From the NCBI GenBank assembly GCA_034435055.1, contig DAOTXS010000087.1:62001-126000 (forward strand): a stretch of 64,000 nucleotides of DNA. Reading direction: 5' to 3'. Numbering within the stretch: position 1 is the stretch's first letter; each line of letters starts with the position of its first letter. A program made the translations under genes and the position numbers. This DNA is from DAOTXS01 sp034435055 (GTDB taxonomy: Bacteria; Chloroflexota; Anaerolineae; UBA4142). Shown here one piece after another: positions 25,696-33,479 of this stretch. The notes under the pieces were generated by a model that saw only the letters and a program-made list of their open reading frames with translations, made no database searches and was not told the DNA's origin.

Positions 25696-26369
25696 CAGCA
25701 ATTTTCGATTGGTGAGTTCAAAATATCACGCGCGACCGGACAGACAATTTGCAAATACGTTTGACACGCGCGGTCGGGCGCATCAACTTGGACGCCAAAT
25801 GCCTTGAGCGCGCGATACAAATGGCACAGCGGCAAACCCATCACATTCGCAAAACAACCGGCAACATATTCGACCGGCTTGAATAAAGTATTTTGAATCG
25901 CGTACGCCGCCGCTTTATCCAGCGGTTCGCCGGTGGCGACGAACGTGGCGACTTCCTCGTCCGAATAATTTCGCATGTGCACGGTCGTCGTCGCAACCTG
26001 CGTGATCGCTTGATCGCCGCGCATCACGGTTACGCCGGAATAAACCACGTGCGGACGATGACGAAGCGTCGTGAGCATTCGCACCGCGTCATCGGCATCG
26101 ACGGGCTTGCCGAGGATCGTGTGATCGATGGACACGACCGTGTCCGCGCCGATGACAATCGCATCGGGAAATTGACGCGCGCCGATCCTTCGGCTCGGCT
26201 CAGAACACGTTTCGGCTTTTGCGCGCGATAATCGACGCACCAGTTCTGCCGGCGTTTCGTTTAGGCGCGGCGATTCGTCTAAATCGGCGGAGATAAATTG
26301 AAACGCCAACCCGAACAGCGTTACCAGCTCGCGGCGGCGCGGCGAGGTGGAGGCGAGGGTAATTTGCAT
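25695..26369 (-). CDS. maf: Maf-family nucleoside triphosphate pyrophosphatase
   Basis: 224 residues. Maf proteins hydrolyse dTTP/UTP or modified pyrimidine nucleotides to monophosphates, a house-cleaning and division-related role. Seen: the N-terminal signature LASTSPRRRELV, the EIPAELV-like TPAELVRRLSRAKAE, VIGADTVV with the catalytic Asp, LGKPVDADDA, and SGVTV. A frame open to 26399 would start inside the promoter; ATG 26369 matches the family start. The message is almost leaderless. It heads a translationally coupled operon with uvrD and the multi-GAF HD-GYP gene. Confidence 0.92.
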   Translation of the reverse strand: MQITLASTSPRRRELVTLFGLAFQFISADLDESPRLNETPAELVRRLSRAKAETCSEPSRRIGARQFPDAIVIGADTVVSIDHTILGKPVDADDAVRMLTTLRHRPHVVYSGVTVMRGDQAITQVATTTVHMRNYSDEEVATFVATGEPLDKAAAYAIQNTLFKPVEYVAGCFANVMGLPLCHLYRALKAFGVQVDAPDRACQTYLQIVCPVARDILNSPIENC

Positions 26370-26378
26370 AACACCGGC

Positions 26379-26407
26379 ATAATAGAAGATGCGGAACAAT
26401 TTGTCAA
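26379..26407 (-). promoter_or_regulatory. Consensus sigma-70 promoter of the maf-uvrD-HD-GYP operon
   Basis: On the minus strand TTGACA (26407-26402), 17 bases and TATTAT (26384-26379). Only nine bases separate the -10 from the maf ATG, so the leader is about 2-4 bases, effectively leaderless. It is divergent from the ligase promoter, whose -35 is 9 bases away. Confidence 0.8.
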
Positions 26408-26416
26408 TTAAGACGT

Positions 26417-26446
26417 TTGTCAGCGCGATGCGAGCGGTGATATAAT
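26417..26446 (+). promoter_or_regulatory. Sigma-70 promoter of the DNA ligase gene
   Basis: TTGTCA (26417-26422), 18 bases, TATAAT (26441-26446). The leader carries CGGAGGG before ATG 26482. Confidence 0.75.
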
Positions 26447-26481
26447 GGTGGTGAAATTGTTGACCGGGGTTCGGAGGGATT

Positions 26482-28218
26482 ATGCGATTCTCAAAACTGG
26501 TTGATTATCTCGCCAAACTTGAAGCGACCACGAAACGTTTGGAGATGACGTCGATTCTCGCCGACTTGTTCAAAGAATCGAGCGAGGATGAAATCGCGGC
26601 AATCATTTATCTCACCCAGGAACGCTTGGGTCCTGCGTTCGAGCCAATCGATTTTGGAATCGGCGAGGCGTTGGCGGCGGAAGCACTGGCGAAAGCGAGC
26701 GGCAAAGATAAAGAGGCGATCAAGAAACTGTACAAGCAACACGGCGATTACGGCATCGTCGCGGAAAAATTAATCAGCGACGATGCAAAGAAATTGAATG
26801 TTCGGCAAGTGTATGATCGCTTGAAAGAAATCGCAATGACGAGCGGCGAAGGGACGGTTGAACGCAAAACCGATTTACTTTCCGATCTGTTGCAAAAACT
26901 TTCGGGACGCGAGGCGCGCTATCTGTTGCGAATTCCGCTCGGACGGTTGCGGTTGGGTATCGGTGACCCGACGGTGATGGAAGGACTCTCGTGGTCGAAA
27001 ACCGGCGACAAGACGTTGCGTCCACAGATCGAGCGGGCGTACAACGTCTGCTCCGACCTGGGACAAGTGGCGCACGTATTCAAAGCGGAAGGCGTCGACG
27101 CGCTCGACAAGATTCAAGTGCAAGTGGGGAATCCGGTGCGGATGGCGTTGGCGGAGCGCGCGAAAAGCGCAGAAGATATTGTAACCCGGCTTGGCAAATG
27201 TTCGATTGAAAAAAAATACGATGGCTTTCGTTGTCAGGTGCATAAGAAAGGCGACGAGGTGCGAATCTTTTCGCGCAACCTCGAAGAGACGACGACGATG
27301 TTCACCGACATTGCGGACGGGATTCGCAAACAACTCAAAGCCAAAACCGCGATTCTGGAAGGCGAGGCGTTATCGTACGATCCGGAAACCGGCGAGTTTC
27401 ATCCGTTCCAAGTGACGATGCAACGCAAACGCAAATACGATTTGGAAGAGATGACCGTCAAATATCCGCTTCGCCTCGTTGCGTTCGATTTGTTGTACGT
27501 CGATGGCAAGGATTTTACCGGGCAACCGTACACTAAACGCCACGACACGCTTGCGTCGATCATCACGCCGGGCGAGCGGATTGAAATTTCGCAACATTTG
27601 GTTACCCAAGACTCGAAAGAGATCGAAAAGTATTTTATGGACGCGATCACGAGCGGGCTGGAAGGCATTATGGCAAAGCGGCTCGATTCCAAATATCAAG
27701 CCGGCGCGCGCAACTTTAATTGGATTAAACTCAAACGGTCGTATCAAGGACATTTATCGGACACGGTCGATGGCGTCGTCGTCGGTTATTTGCGCGGACG
27801 CGGAATGCGCACACGGTTTGGCATCGGCGCGTTGCTCGTCGCGGTGTACGACGACAAGCAAGACAAGTTTGTAACGATTGCCAAAATCGGTACCGGTTTT
27901 TCGGATGCGGAATGGCCCCAGATGCGCGCGTTGCTCGACAAGATCAAAATCGAGCACAAGCACGCGCGCGTCGAAGCGGTGATGGAGCCAGATGTTTGGG
28001 TCGAACCCAAGTACGTGATCGAGATGCAGGCAGATGAAATCACGCGTTCGCCGATCCACACCGCCGGCAAAGTCGGCGATGAGCCGGGATATGCGTTGCG
28101 GTTTCCACGCGTGAAAGGATTTATTCGTACCGACAAGCAACCGGAAGACGCGACGACGGTCAAGGAAATTCTAAAGATGTTTGAAAAGCAAACCAAGGCG
28201 ACGACGAAGGACGAATGA
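26482..28218 (+). CDS. ATP-dependent DNA ligase (archaeal/eukaryal LIG1-like, three-domain)
   Basis: 578 residues. It seals nicks using ATP. N-terminal all-helical DNA-binding domain (1-215), adenylation domain with the nucleotidyl lysine K245 in EKKYDGFR, motif III-like VRIFSRNLEE, ILEGEALSYD, EGIMAKRLDS and the motif V lysines NWIKLKRSY, then an OB domain ending RFPRVKGFIRTDK. Length and layout match archaeal replicative ligases rather than the short LigD or LigC bacterial forms. Most bacteria rely on NAD-dependent LigA; this is probably an extra repair ligase of ancient or transferred origin. It has its own promoter divergent from maf. Confidence 0.95.
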   Translation: MRFSKLVDYLAKLEATTKRLEMTSILADLFKESSEDEIAAIIYLTQERLGPAFEPIDFGIGEALAAEALAKASGKDKEAIKKLYKQHGDYGIVAEKLISDDAKKLNVRQVYDRLKEIAMTSGEGTVERKTDLLSDLLQKLSGREARYLLRIPLGRLRLGIGDPTVMEGLSWSKTGDKTLRPQIERAYNVCSDLGQVAHVFKAEGVDALDKIQVQVGNPVRMALAERAKSAEDIVTRLGKCSIEKKYDGFRCQVHKKGDEVRIFSRNLEETTTMFTDIADGIRKQLKAKTAILEGEALSYDPETGEFHPFQVTMQRKRKYDLEEMTVKYPLRLVAFDLLYVDGKDFTGQPYTKRHDTLASIITPGERIEISQHLVTQDSKEIEKYFMDAITSGLEGIMAKRLDSKYQAGARNFNWIKLKRSYQGHLSDTVDGVVVGYLRGRGMRTRFGIGALLVAVYDDKQDKFVTIAKIGTGFSDAEWPQMRALLDKIKIEHKHARVEAVMEPDVWVEPKYVIEMQADEITRSPIHTAGKVGDEPGYALRFPRVKGFIRTDKQPEDATTVKEILKMFEKQTKATTKDE

Positions 28219-28241
28219 TGAAAGGTGGAGGGCTGAGGTAA

Positions 28242-29093
28242 ATGAAACTAGCAACATTTGAGTATCAAGACCAAGTTCGTATTGGGGCGGTGAGCGGTGA
28301 TGAGGTTGTTTTGTTGGAGTCAGTTGCGCCGGACATGCTTACGCTGATCGATGGCGGCGCGCAGAAATTGGCGCAAGCCCGGCAAGTTGCCGATTCCGCG
28401 CGCGCAATAATTTCCTTGCCGCAGGTGAAATTGCTTGCGCCGATTCCGCGCCCGCGCAAGAACATTTTTGCCGTTGGACGCAACTATGCCGATCACGCCA
28501 AAGAATCGGCGGACGCGCGCGGCGAAAAAGTGGGACCGCCGGTGATTTTCACCAAAGCGCCGACGACGGTCAACGCGCCGTTCGGCGACATCATCATCGA
28601 TCCCGAGGTGTCGACGCAAATCGATTGGGAAGCCGAACTCGCGGTGATAATCGGCAGGCGCGCGCGGAAGGTGAAGCAAAGCGATGCGCTGAATTATGTG
28701 TTTGGCTACACGGTGTTAAACGATGTAACCGCGCGCGATTTGCAAAATCGGACGTCGCAATTTTTCGTTGGCAAATCGCTTGATGGTTACGCCCCGATGG
28801 GACCGTGGCTTGTGACCGCCGACGAAATTCCGGATCCGCAGAATCTGGATGTTTTGTGCCGGGTGAACGGCGTCGTTAAACAAACCGGCAACACGCGCGA
28901 GATGATGTACACCGTCGCGTACATCATCGAGTATTTATCGCTATTGATGACATTGGAGCCGGGCGACATTATCACGACTGGGACGCCGGCAGGTGTTGGC
29001 TTTGCGCGTAAGCCGCCGGAATTTTTGAAACCGGGGGATGTGCTGGAAAGCCACGTCGAAAAAATTGGTGGGATGCGGAATAAAATTATCTGA
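28242..29093 (+). CDS. Fumarylacetoacetate hydrolase (FAH)-family protein
   Basis: 283 residues. The family covers acylpyruvases, oxaloacetate decarboxylases/tautomerases and aromatic-catabolism hydratase/isomerases with a Mg-binding beta-roll. Seen: the N-terminal strand domain, PIPRPRKNIFAVGRNYADHA, metal ligands in DWEAELAVIIGR, GYTVLNDVTARDLQ, GKSLDGYAPMGPW and TTGTPAGVGFA. Substrate cannot be assigned; the widespread FAHD1-like acylpyruvase is the default. It starts 23 bases after the ligase stop with GGAGGGCTGAGGT upstream, probably on the same transcript. Confidence 0.9.
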   Translation: MKLATFEYQDQVRIGAVSGDEVVLLESVAPDMLTLIDGGAQKLAQARQVADSARAIISLPQVKLLAPIPRPRKNIFAVGRNYADHAKESADARGEKVGPPVIFTKAPTTVNAPFGDIIIDPEVSTQIDWEAELAVIIGRRARKVKQSDALNYVFGYTVLNDVTARDLQNRTSQFFVGKSLDGYAPMGPWLVTADEIPDPQNLDVLCRVNGVVKQTGNTREMMYTVAYIIEYLSLLMTLEPGDIITTGTPAGVGFARKPPEFLKPGDVLESHVEKIGGMRNKII

Positions 29094-29115
29094 TCGATTA
29101 TCGGGAGGAGGGGGC

Positions 29116-29526
29116 GTGGAAATATCGATTGAGCAAGTTACCCGGCGCGTGCCAGTGACAGTTCTGCGCGTCATCGGCAATCTGGATGGTGCGAGTTATC
29201 AAAAGTTTATCGAGACAGCGCGAGCGTATTACACCGCCGGCGCGCGCAATTTTTTAATCGATTTGAGTGAGACGCCGTACTTGAGTAGTGCGGGACTTGT
29301 GGCGTTGCACACGCTCGTCAAGCTAACGCGCGGGGAAAAACTGGCGGAAGAAGAAAGCGGGTGGGGCGCCTTGCATGACATCGAACGTGAAGCGAGTGAA
29401 AAATTTGAACCGCACGTCAAATTGTTGAATCTGCAGCCGAGGGTGAGCAGGGTGCTGGAGCTGGCGGGCATCCTCACGTTCTTGCCGGTATTTACGGATC
29501 GTGAAACCGCGCTGGGGTCGTTCTAA
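29116..29526 (+). CDS. STAS-domain protein, anti-sigma factor antagonist type
   Basis: 136 residues. Single STAS domain: strands around VTVLRVIGNLDG and the phospho-site region FLIDLSETPYLSSAGLVALHTL, where the Ser of SSAG is the residue phosphorylated by partner switches in SpoIIAA/RsbV proteins. It carries an insertion rich in Glu (about residues 75-105) not usual for minimal RsbV. GTG 29116 follows GGGAGGAGG. No serine kinase or phosphatase gene is adjacent; the nearest sigma gene (29993) is ECF-type and probably unrelated. Confidence 0.87.
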   Translation: MEISIEQVTRRVPVTVLRVIGNLDGASYQKFIETARAYYTAGARNFLIDLSETPYLSSAGLVALHTLVKLTRGEKLAEEESGWGALHDIEREASEKFEPHVKLLNLQPRVSRVLELAGILTFLPVFTDRETALGSF

Positions 29527-29539
29527 TTGTTGGATCGAA

Positions 29540-29613
29540 TGCCCCTGGCGGGACTTGAACCCACAACCTCAGCGTTAGGAGTGCTTCGCTCTATCCAATT
29601 GAGCTACAGGGGC
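29540..29613 (-). tRNA. tRNA-Arg (anticodon CCT)
   Basis: Minus-strand cloverleaf: perfect 7-bp acceptor (GCCCCTG/CAGGGGC), D arm GCTC/GAGC, anticodon loop CTCCTAA giving CCT, T arm GTGGG-TTCAAGT-CCCGC, discriminator A. The anticodon stem has mismatches at 27:43 (A-G) and 31:39 (A-C). CCA is not encoded. Confidence 0.93.
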
Positions 29614-29702
29614 GTCGGATAAAAGTATAGCACAAGTGCCAAGCAATCGCAATTTGCCAATCTCTGTCAATCGTGCTATATTGGCGCGCGGTGAATCGGG
29701 GG

Positions 29703-29778
29703 GGGCCGCTAGCTCAACTGGCAGAGCAAATGACTCTTAATCATTAGGTTCAGGGTTCGAGTCCCTGGCGGCTCACCA
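29703..29778 (+). tRNA. tRNA-Lys (anticodon CTT)
   Basis: Acceptor GGGCCGC/GCGGCTC with one G-T pair, D arm GCTC/GAGC, anticodon stem AATGA/TCATT around CTCTTAA (CTT), T arm CAGGG-TTCGAGT-CCCTG, and an encoded CCA at 29776-29778. Confidence 0.95.
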
Positions 29779-29794
29779 TGCATCCTTGATTATG

Positions 29795-29827
29795 GCGATG
29801 TGAATGCAGTAATTCACATCGCTTTTT
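29795..29827 (+). terminator. Intrinsic terminator after tRNA-Lys
   Basis: GCGATGTGAAT / ATTCACATCGC 11-bp stem (29795-29805 with 29812-29822), six-base loop, TTTTT. Confidence 0.92.
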
Positions 29828-29875
29828 CGATGTCCAGCGTTCCCCCAAGCTGATTATCAACGTCCAGTGTATCTG

Positions 29876-29884
29876 TGATATACT
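29876..29884 (+). promoter_or_regulatory. Extended -10 promoter for the ECF sigma gene
   Basis: TG-A-TATACT (29876-29884); the -35 is weak. Start near 29891 would give a leader of about 100 bases. Confidence 0.4.
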
Positions 29885-29992
29885 GTATTGGGTTTCAGGT
29901 GCTCCTCGCGATTCAAAAACAAATCTGCTCAATCAAGTTTTGTTTTTTCATTCACACCCGAGTACTATTCACGCGCAAATTGGTGTGCCGGT

Positions 29993-30541
29993 ATGTATCG
30001 CAGTGATTCTGTACTGATTCAAGCGTGTCTGTCTGGCAACGAAATAGCGTGGAAGGAACTGGTGCAGCGCTACAGCCGGTTAGTGTATTCCGTCGCGCTT
30101 CGTGACGGTCTTTCGGCGACGGATGCGGACGATGTGTTTCAGAATGTCTTTATCATCGCCTTCCGACATCTGCGCAGTTTGCGCGATCACAAACTCCTAG
30201 CGGCTTGGCTCATCCGCATTACCCACCGCGAATGTCTGCGGTTCCGCAAACAGGAAAGCGGCGCCGAAGAAATCTCCGACGACTTGGCGGATTCCGCGAC
30301 TCTCCCCGACGACAAGGTGGCGACCTGGGAATTTCAGCATCATGTGCATCTAGCGTTGGCGCAGATGGATGCACTCTGTCGCCAATTGATGAAGGCATTG
30401 TTTCTAGATCCGCACCAGCCCAGTTATCAAGAAATCGCCAGACGATTGCAGATTCCGGTTGGCAGTATTGGTCCTACGCGGGCGCGTTGTTTCAAGAAGC
30501 TCGAAGCGGTTCTCGTGGCGATGGGCATCGAGTTGGATTGA
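29993..30541 (+). CDS. ECF-type RNA polymerase sigma factor
   Basis: 182 residues. Region 2 (about 8-85) contains AWKELVQRYSRLVYSVAL, DADDVFQNVFIIAFRHLRSL and the -10-reading helix LLAAWLIRITHRECLRFRK; region 4 (about 118-175) contains LALAQMDALCRQLMKALFL and the helix-turn-helix YQEIARRLQIPVGSIGPTRARCFKKL. Frame is open upstream to 29888 but ATG 29993 aligns with the family start. It is followed after 55 bases by an anti-sigma gene, the classic arrangement. Target promoters are not visible in this window. Confidence 0.92.
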   Translation: MYRSDSVLIQACLSGNEIAWKELVQRYSRLVYSVALRDGLSATDADDVFQNVFIIAFRHLRSLRDHKLLAAWLIRITHRECLRFRKQESGAEEISDDLADSATLPDDKVATWEFQHHVHLALAQMDALCRQLMKALFLDPHQPSYQEIARRLQIPVGSIGPTRARCFKKLEAVLVAMGIELD

Positions 30542-30596
30542 TGGGCTGTGTATTTTTTCGTCTTGAATCTTTCCTCTTCTAAAAGGAAGACCGGTA

Positions 30597-31802
30597 ATGC
30601 CGAATCAACATATCGATTATGAGTTGCTGTTGGCTTACGCCGCCGACGAACTAGAGTCGGATGGACGGCAAGCCATTGCCACGCATATCGCAAGTTGCAT
30701 AGATTGTGCGAATGTTGTCAGACGTTTTAGACTGATTAGTTTTGTGATGCGGACGGATGATAGTCGCGAGCCGCCGCCTGCGACAATCGCTCGGGCGCAA
30801 GCGATCTTTGCACAGAATCGTCCGGCGCGCGCATCGTTTTGGCAAGCGCTTGCTAATTTATCCTTCCCCGCACTTTCGACGCAACAGCTTGCGCGGGCTG
30901 TGGTGTTAGCCGTATTCGTGTTGGCGAACTTGGTGGTGTATGGCGGGATTGGGGCAATCGTCGCTTCGGCACAGGAAACAATTCCGGGGGATGCACTTTA
31001 TCCGGTGAAATTGAACCTTGAATCGATCCAACTTGCCGTCACGTGGGACACCGGGGATCGGGTAGGGCGGCATCTTGCGTTTGCCGATTCGCGGACGAAT
31101 GAAACGGTGGTCTTGGTTGCGCTTCAACGGTTGGCGGAGATTCCTGCAACGTTAACGGCATTCGAGAAAGAGGTGGATCTAGTTGTAGTCACATTTGAGT
31201 TGTTGGCGAAACAGAATTTCCAACGTGCTCAGATGCTTGGTCCTGGAATTGAAGGGGCGATGGCGCGTCAGACCACGACGTTAGCGAATCTACGTGATGT
31301 GGCGGTGGAAGCGATCAAGCCGGCGTTGGAGCGAGCGATTGCCGTAAGCAATGCTCGCCGAGTGGCAGTGCAGGCGTTAGCTACTCAGCCGCCAAGACCA
31401 ACATCCACCCCATCGGTGACTCGCTTGCTTGAACCAACCTCAACCCGGGTGCTTGCGCCCATTGCCCCGCGAACTGCTACCGTGTTTGTACCACGACCAT
31501 CGGCACCGGCACCGTTTGCGACTCCCCAGCCGGGAGTTGGGGTATCGCCTGTTCCAATAACCGCAGTTGTGCCTACCGCTGTTCCACCTTTGGAAAAGAC
31601 CAAAACTCCGCCGGGCTTGGTTCGGACACCGACCAAAACTCCGCCGGGCTTGGTTAGAACACCAACGCCGACAAAAGCGATAATCGTCCCAACCGCTACC
31701 CCGACCGTGGAAAAATCTAAAACCCCACCGGGACAGGATAAGACAAAAACCCCGCCGGGATTAGCAACCAAGGCATCGACTGGAGACGATAACAAGAAAT
31801 AA
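30597..31802 (+). CDS. Membrane anti-sigma factor with zinc-binding N-terminus, DUF5667-like region and Pro/Thr-rich tail
   Basis: 401 residues. An anti-sigma zinc motif H-x3-C-x2-C (HIASCIDC, about 31-38) lies in a helical N-terminal domain that should bind the adjacent sigma factor. One membrane span (about 101-122) follows, then an outer segment starting IPGDALYPVKLNLE, characteristic of DUF5667. The last 140 residues are a Pro/Thr/Ser-rich low-complexity tail with repeated KTPPGL units, probably extracytoplasmic. ATG 30597 has AAAAGGAAG upstream. Sigma release presumably follows a surface signal, by proteolysis or conformational change (inference). Confidence 0.9.
   Translation: MPNQHIDYELLLAYAADELESDGRQAIATHIASCIDCANVVRRFRLISFVMRTDDSREPPPATIARAQAIFAQNRPARASFWQALANLSFPALSTQQLARAVVLAVFVLANLVVYGGIGAIVASAQETIPGDALYPVKLNLESIQLAVTWDTGDRVGRHLAFADSRTNETVVLVALQRLAEIPATLTAFEKEVDLVVVTFELLAKQNFQRAQMLGPGIEGAMARQTTTLANLRDVAVEAIKPALERAIAVSNARRVAVQALATQPPRPTSTPSVTRLLEPTSTRVLAPIAPRTATVFVPRPSAPAPFATPQPGVGVSPVPITAVVPTAVPPLEKTKTPPGLVRTPTKTPPGLVRTPTPTKAIIVPTATPTVEKSKTPPGQDKTKTPPGLATKASTGDDNKK
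31599..31664 (+). repeat. Two 33-bp direct repeats in the anti-sigma tail, with degenerate copies downstream
   Basis: ACCAAAACTCCGCCGGGCTT begins at 31599 and again at 31632, the units being nearly identical; shorter AAAACCCC-CCGGGA versions follow to about 31760. They encode KTPPGLVRTPT. Confidence 0.8.
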
Positions 31803-31861
31803 TCAAAAGTGTGCCGGACAATAGTTTGGGCAACGGTGAACGATATCCGAGTGTTGGCCGC

Positions 31862-31904
31862 AATGTTGCGCCAAAGGCAATTTGGTCGCAACATTTGTAT
31901 TTTT
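31862..31904 (+). terminator. Intrinsic terminator after the sigma/anti-sigma operon
   Basis: AATGTTGCG-CCAAA / TTTGG-T-CGCAACATT: a 14-bp stem with one bulged T (31862-31875 with 31881-31895), loop GGCAA, then TGTATTTTT. Confidence 0.88.
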
Positions 31905-31993
31905 AATCGGGTTGTTTGTCTCTTGTGTGTAGAACGCCGTTAGGATTCTGGTACTATACGCTTGCCAGTACGTTAATCAAATATAAAGAATGT

Positions 31994-32127
31994 CCGCCTT
32001 GGCAGAGGTGAAAAATACCCGGAGGCAGATTTTTCATTTTCTAAGGGAGGCATTGTACTTCGGTAACCTAGAAATCGCGTCTGTTCACGATTGCGGGACT
32101 GCCGGGACTTGCCAAGGGAGCAATGGA
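31994..32127 (+). promoter_or_regulatory. Candidate structured cis-regulatory RNA (riboswitch-like) before the DUF2292-like gene
   Basis: An 8-bp closing helix CCTTGGCA (31997-32004) with TGCCAAGG (32110-32117); a second nested helix CCCGG-(AGG)-CAG (32018-32028) with CTGCCGGG (32099-32106); and an inner hairpin with AGG/CCT and TAC-TTCG-GTA, a stable UUCG tetraloop (32048-32069). The right arm of the closing helix overlaps the Shine-Dalgarno AAGGGAG (32114-32120), so folding would hide the ribosome site. TATAAA at 31982 could be the -10. It matches no riboswitch consensus I know. Confidence 0.5.
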
Positions 32128-32352
32128 ATGCAACTATCCAAATCACAAGAAACATTGGCCGATCCAACTCCGCCATCGGACAACACCCTACTTTCGGCTT
32201 ATTCGATCGCTGTCATCGAAGCGGCTTTGCGCAAGGTTAGCCCGTTTGGTGAAGTCCATTTAATCGTCGAGCGCGGACATATTCGATTTGTCCGGACGCT
32301 CAAGAGTGAAGCCATCGATCACTTCAAGAACACCCCATCGAATGCACCATAA
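32128..32352 (+). CDS. Small DUF2292-like protein (74 residues)
   Basis: After a polar N-terminus of about 26 residues, the segment IAVIEAALRKVSPFGEVHLIVERGHIRFVRTL resembles the small DUF2292/YezD group, with its helix, then strand-turn-strand ending in an RG-type turn. That assignment is by pattern only. ATG 32128 follows GGGAG; the frame is open upstream to 31990, through the leader structure, which I do not take as coding. It lies 46 bases before galE and may share its transcript. Function unknown. Confidence 0.65.
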   Translation: MQLSKSQETLADPTPPSDNTLLSAYSIAVIEAALRKVSPFGEVHLIVERGHIRFVRTLKSEAIDHFKNTPSNAP

Positions 32353-32398
32353 AAATTAGCGTTCCATCTTTTATCCCCAATCCACGAGGTCACTTTCA

Positions 32399-33385
32399 AT
32401 GAAGGTTCTTGTTACCGGTGCTGCTGGTTATATCGGAAGTGTGGTCACAGAACAATTAATCGATCAAGGCAATCAAGTCATCGCGCTTGATAGTCTAGTC
32501 AATGGGCATCGCGCCGCCATCCATCCTGCCGCTGAGTTTGTCAAATTGGATTTGCTCGATGCTGACGGGCTTGACGCGCTGTTCAAGAATCGTCCTATTG
32601 ACGCGGTGGTGCATCTTGCCGCCGAAGCGTTAATCGATGTTTCGATGCGCGACCCGGGTTTGTTTTATCGCATCAACTTGGTGGGCGGAATGTATTTGCT
32701 CGACGCGATGATTCACGCCGGCGTCAAGCGGATGATTTTTTCCTCGACTGCCGCAACGTACGGCGAACCAGTAGAAATCCCCATTCTCGAAACCAGTCCT
32801 CAAAAGCCGGTCAATCCGTACGGCGAATCCAAACTTGCCTTTGAACAAATGATGGCGTGGTATCGCGTGGCTTACGGATTGAACTATGTGACGTTGCGCT
32901 ATTTCAATGCCTGCGGCGCCACGGAACGTTTTGGCGAATACCACGAGCCGGAAACACACATCATCCCGATTCTCTTCGAAGTTGCTTTAGGACAACGCAA
33001 AGAATTTCACCTCTACGGAACTGATTATGACACGCCCGACGGGTCGTGTGTGCGCGATTATATTCACGTTTCCGATATTGCAAACGCTCATTTATTGGCG
33101 CTGAATAAAGTCGATGAGTTGGGCGCGCGGGTATTCAATATGGGCAACTCGTCGGGGTATTCAAATCGCCAAGTGATTGATACCACGCGGCGCGTGACCG
33201 GGCGCGAGATTCCGGTGATCCCGGCGGCGCGCCGCCCCGGTGACCCCGCGCGTTTGGTGGCAAGCTCGGAACGCATTCGGCAGGAACTGGGATGGACACC
33301 ACGCTATCCCGATCTGGCAACGATGATCGAAACGGCGTGGAAATGGCGGCTCAAACATCCCACGGGCTATGCTGATTCTCATTGA
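32399..33385 (+). CDS. galE: UDP-glucose 4-epimerase
   Basis: 328 residues. It interconverts UDP-glucose and UDP-galactose through a bound NAD. Rossmann motif TGAAGYIGS, active-site Ser/Thr in FSSTAATYGEP, catalytic YxxxK in NPYGESK, RYFNACGA and the GalE-specific YGTDYDTPDGSCVRDYIHV segment make the assignment to GalE itself, rather than a general extended SDR, secure. GAGG precedes ATG 32399 at good spacing. It lies immediately upstream of the exopolysaccharide locus and probably supplies UDP-Gal. Confidence 0.96.
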   Translation: MKVLVTGAAGYIGSVVTEQLIDQGNQVIALDSLVNGHRAAIHPAAEFVKLDLLDADGLDALFKNRPIDAVVHLAAEALIDVSMRDPGLFYRINLVGGMYLLDAMIHAGVKRMIFSSTAATYGEPVEIPILETSPQKPVNPYGESKLAFEQMMAWYRVAYGLNYVTLRYFNACGATERFGEYHEPETHIIPILFEVALGQRKEFHLYGTDYDTPDGSCVRDYIHVSDIANAHLLALNKVDELGARVFNMGNSSGYSNRQVIDTTRRVTGREIPVIPAARRPGDPARLVASSERIRQELGWTPRYPDLATMIETAWKWRLKHPTGYADSH

Positions 33386-33399
33386 ATCAACTTTAAGGT

Positions 33400-33452
33400 T
33401 AGTTAAACTTGTCTTAACACGCTGATAACACTCGAATGTTTTAGTGATAACA
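33400..33452 (-). promoter_or_regulatory. Pho-box-like repeat array on the minus strand (array 4)
   Basis: TGATAACA at 33423-33430 and 33445-33452 (22 bases apart), and TCTTAACA at 33412-33419 (11 bases before the first), are reverse complements of the TGTTATCA boxes at 9330-9362. Spacing is in multiples of 11 bp. Confidence 0.5.
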
Positions 33453-33479
33453 AGTTTGTCTGGTTTTTGCATTAACTAA

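Noticed and set aside
29540..29778. tRNA pair as an integration site of a mobile element
   Set aside because: Both tRNA genes are intact and no integrase gene or direct repeat of a tRNA end is present nearby.
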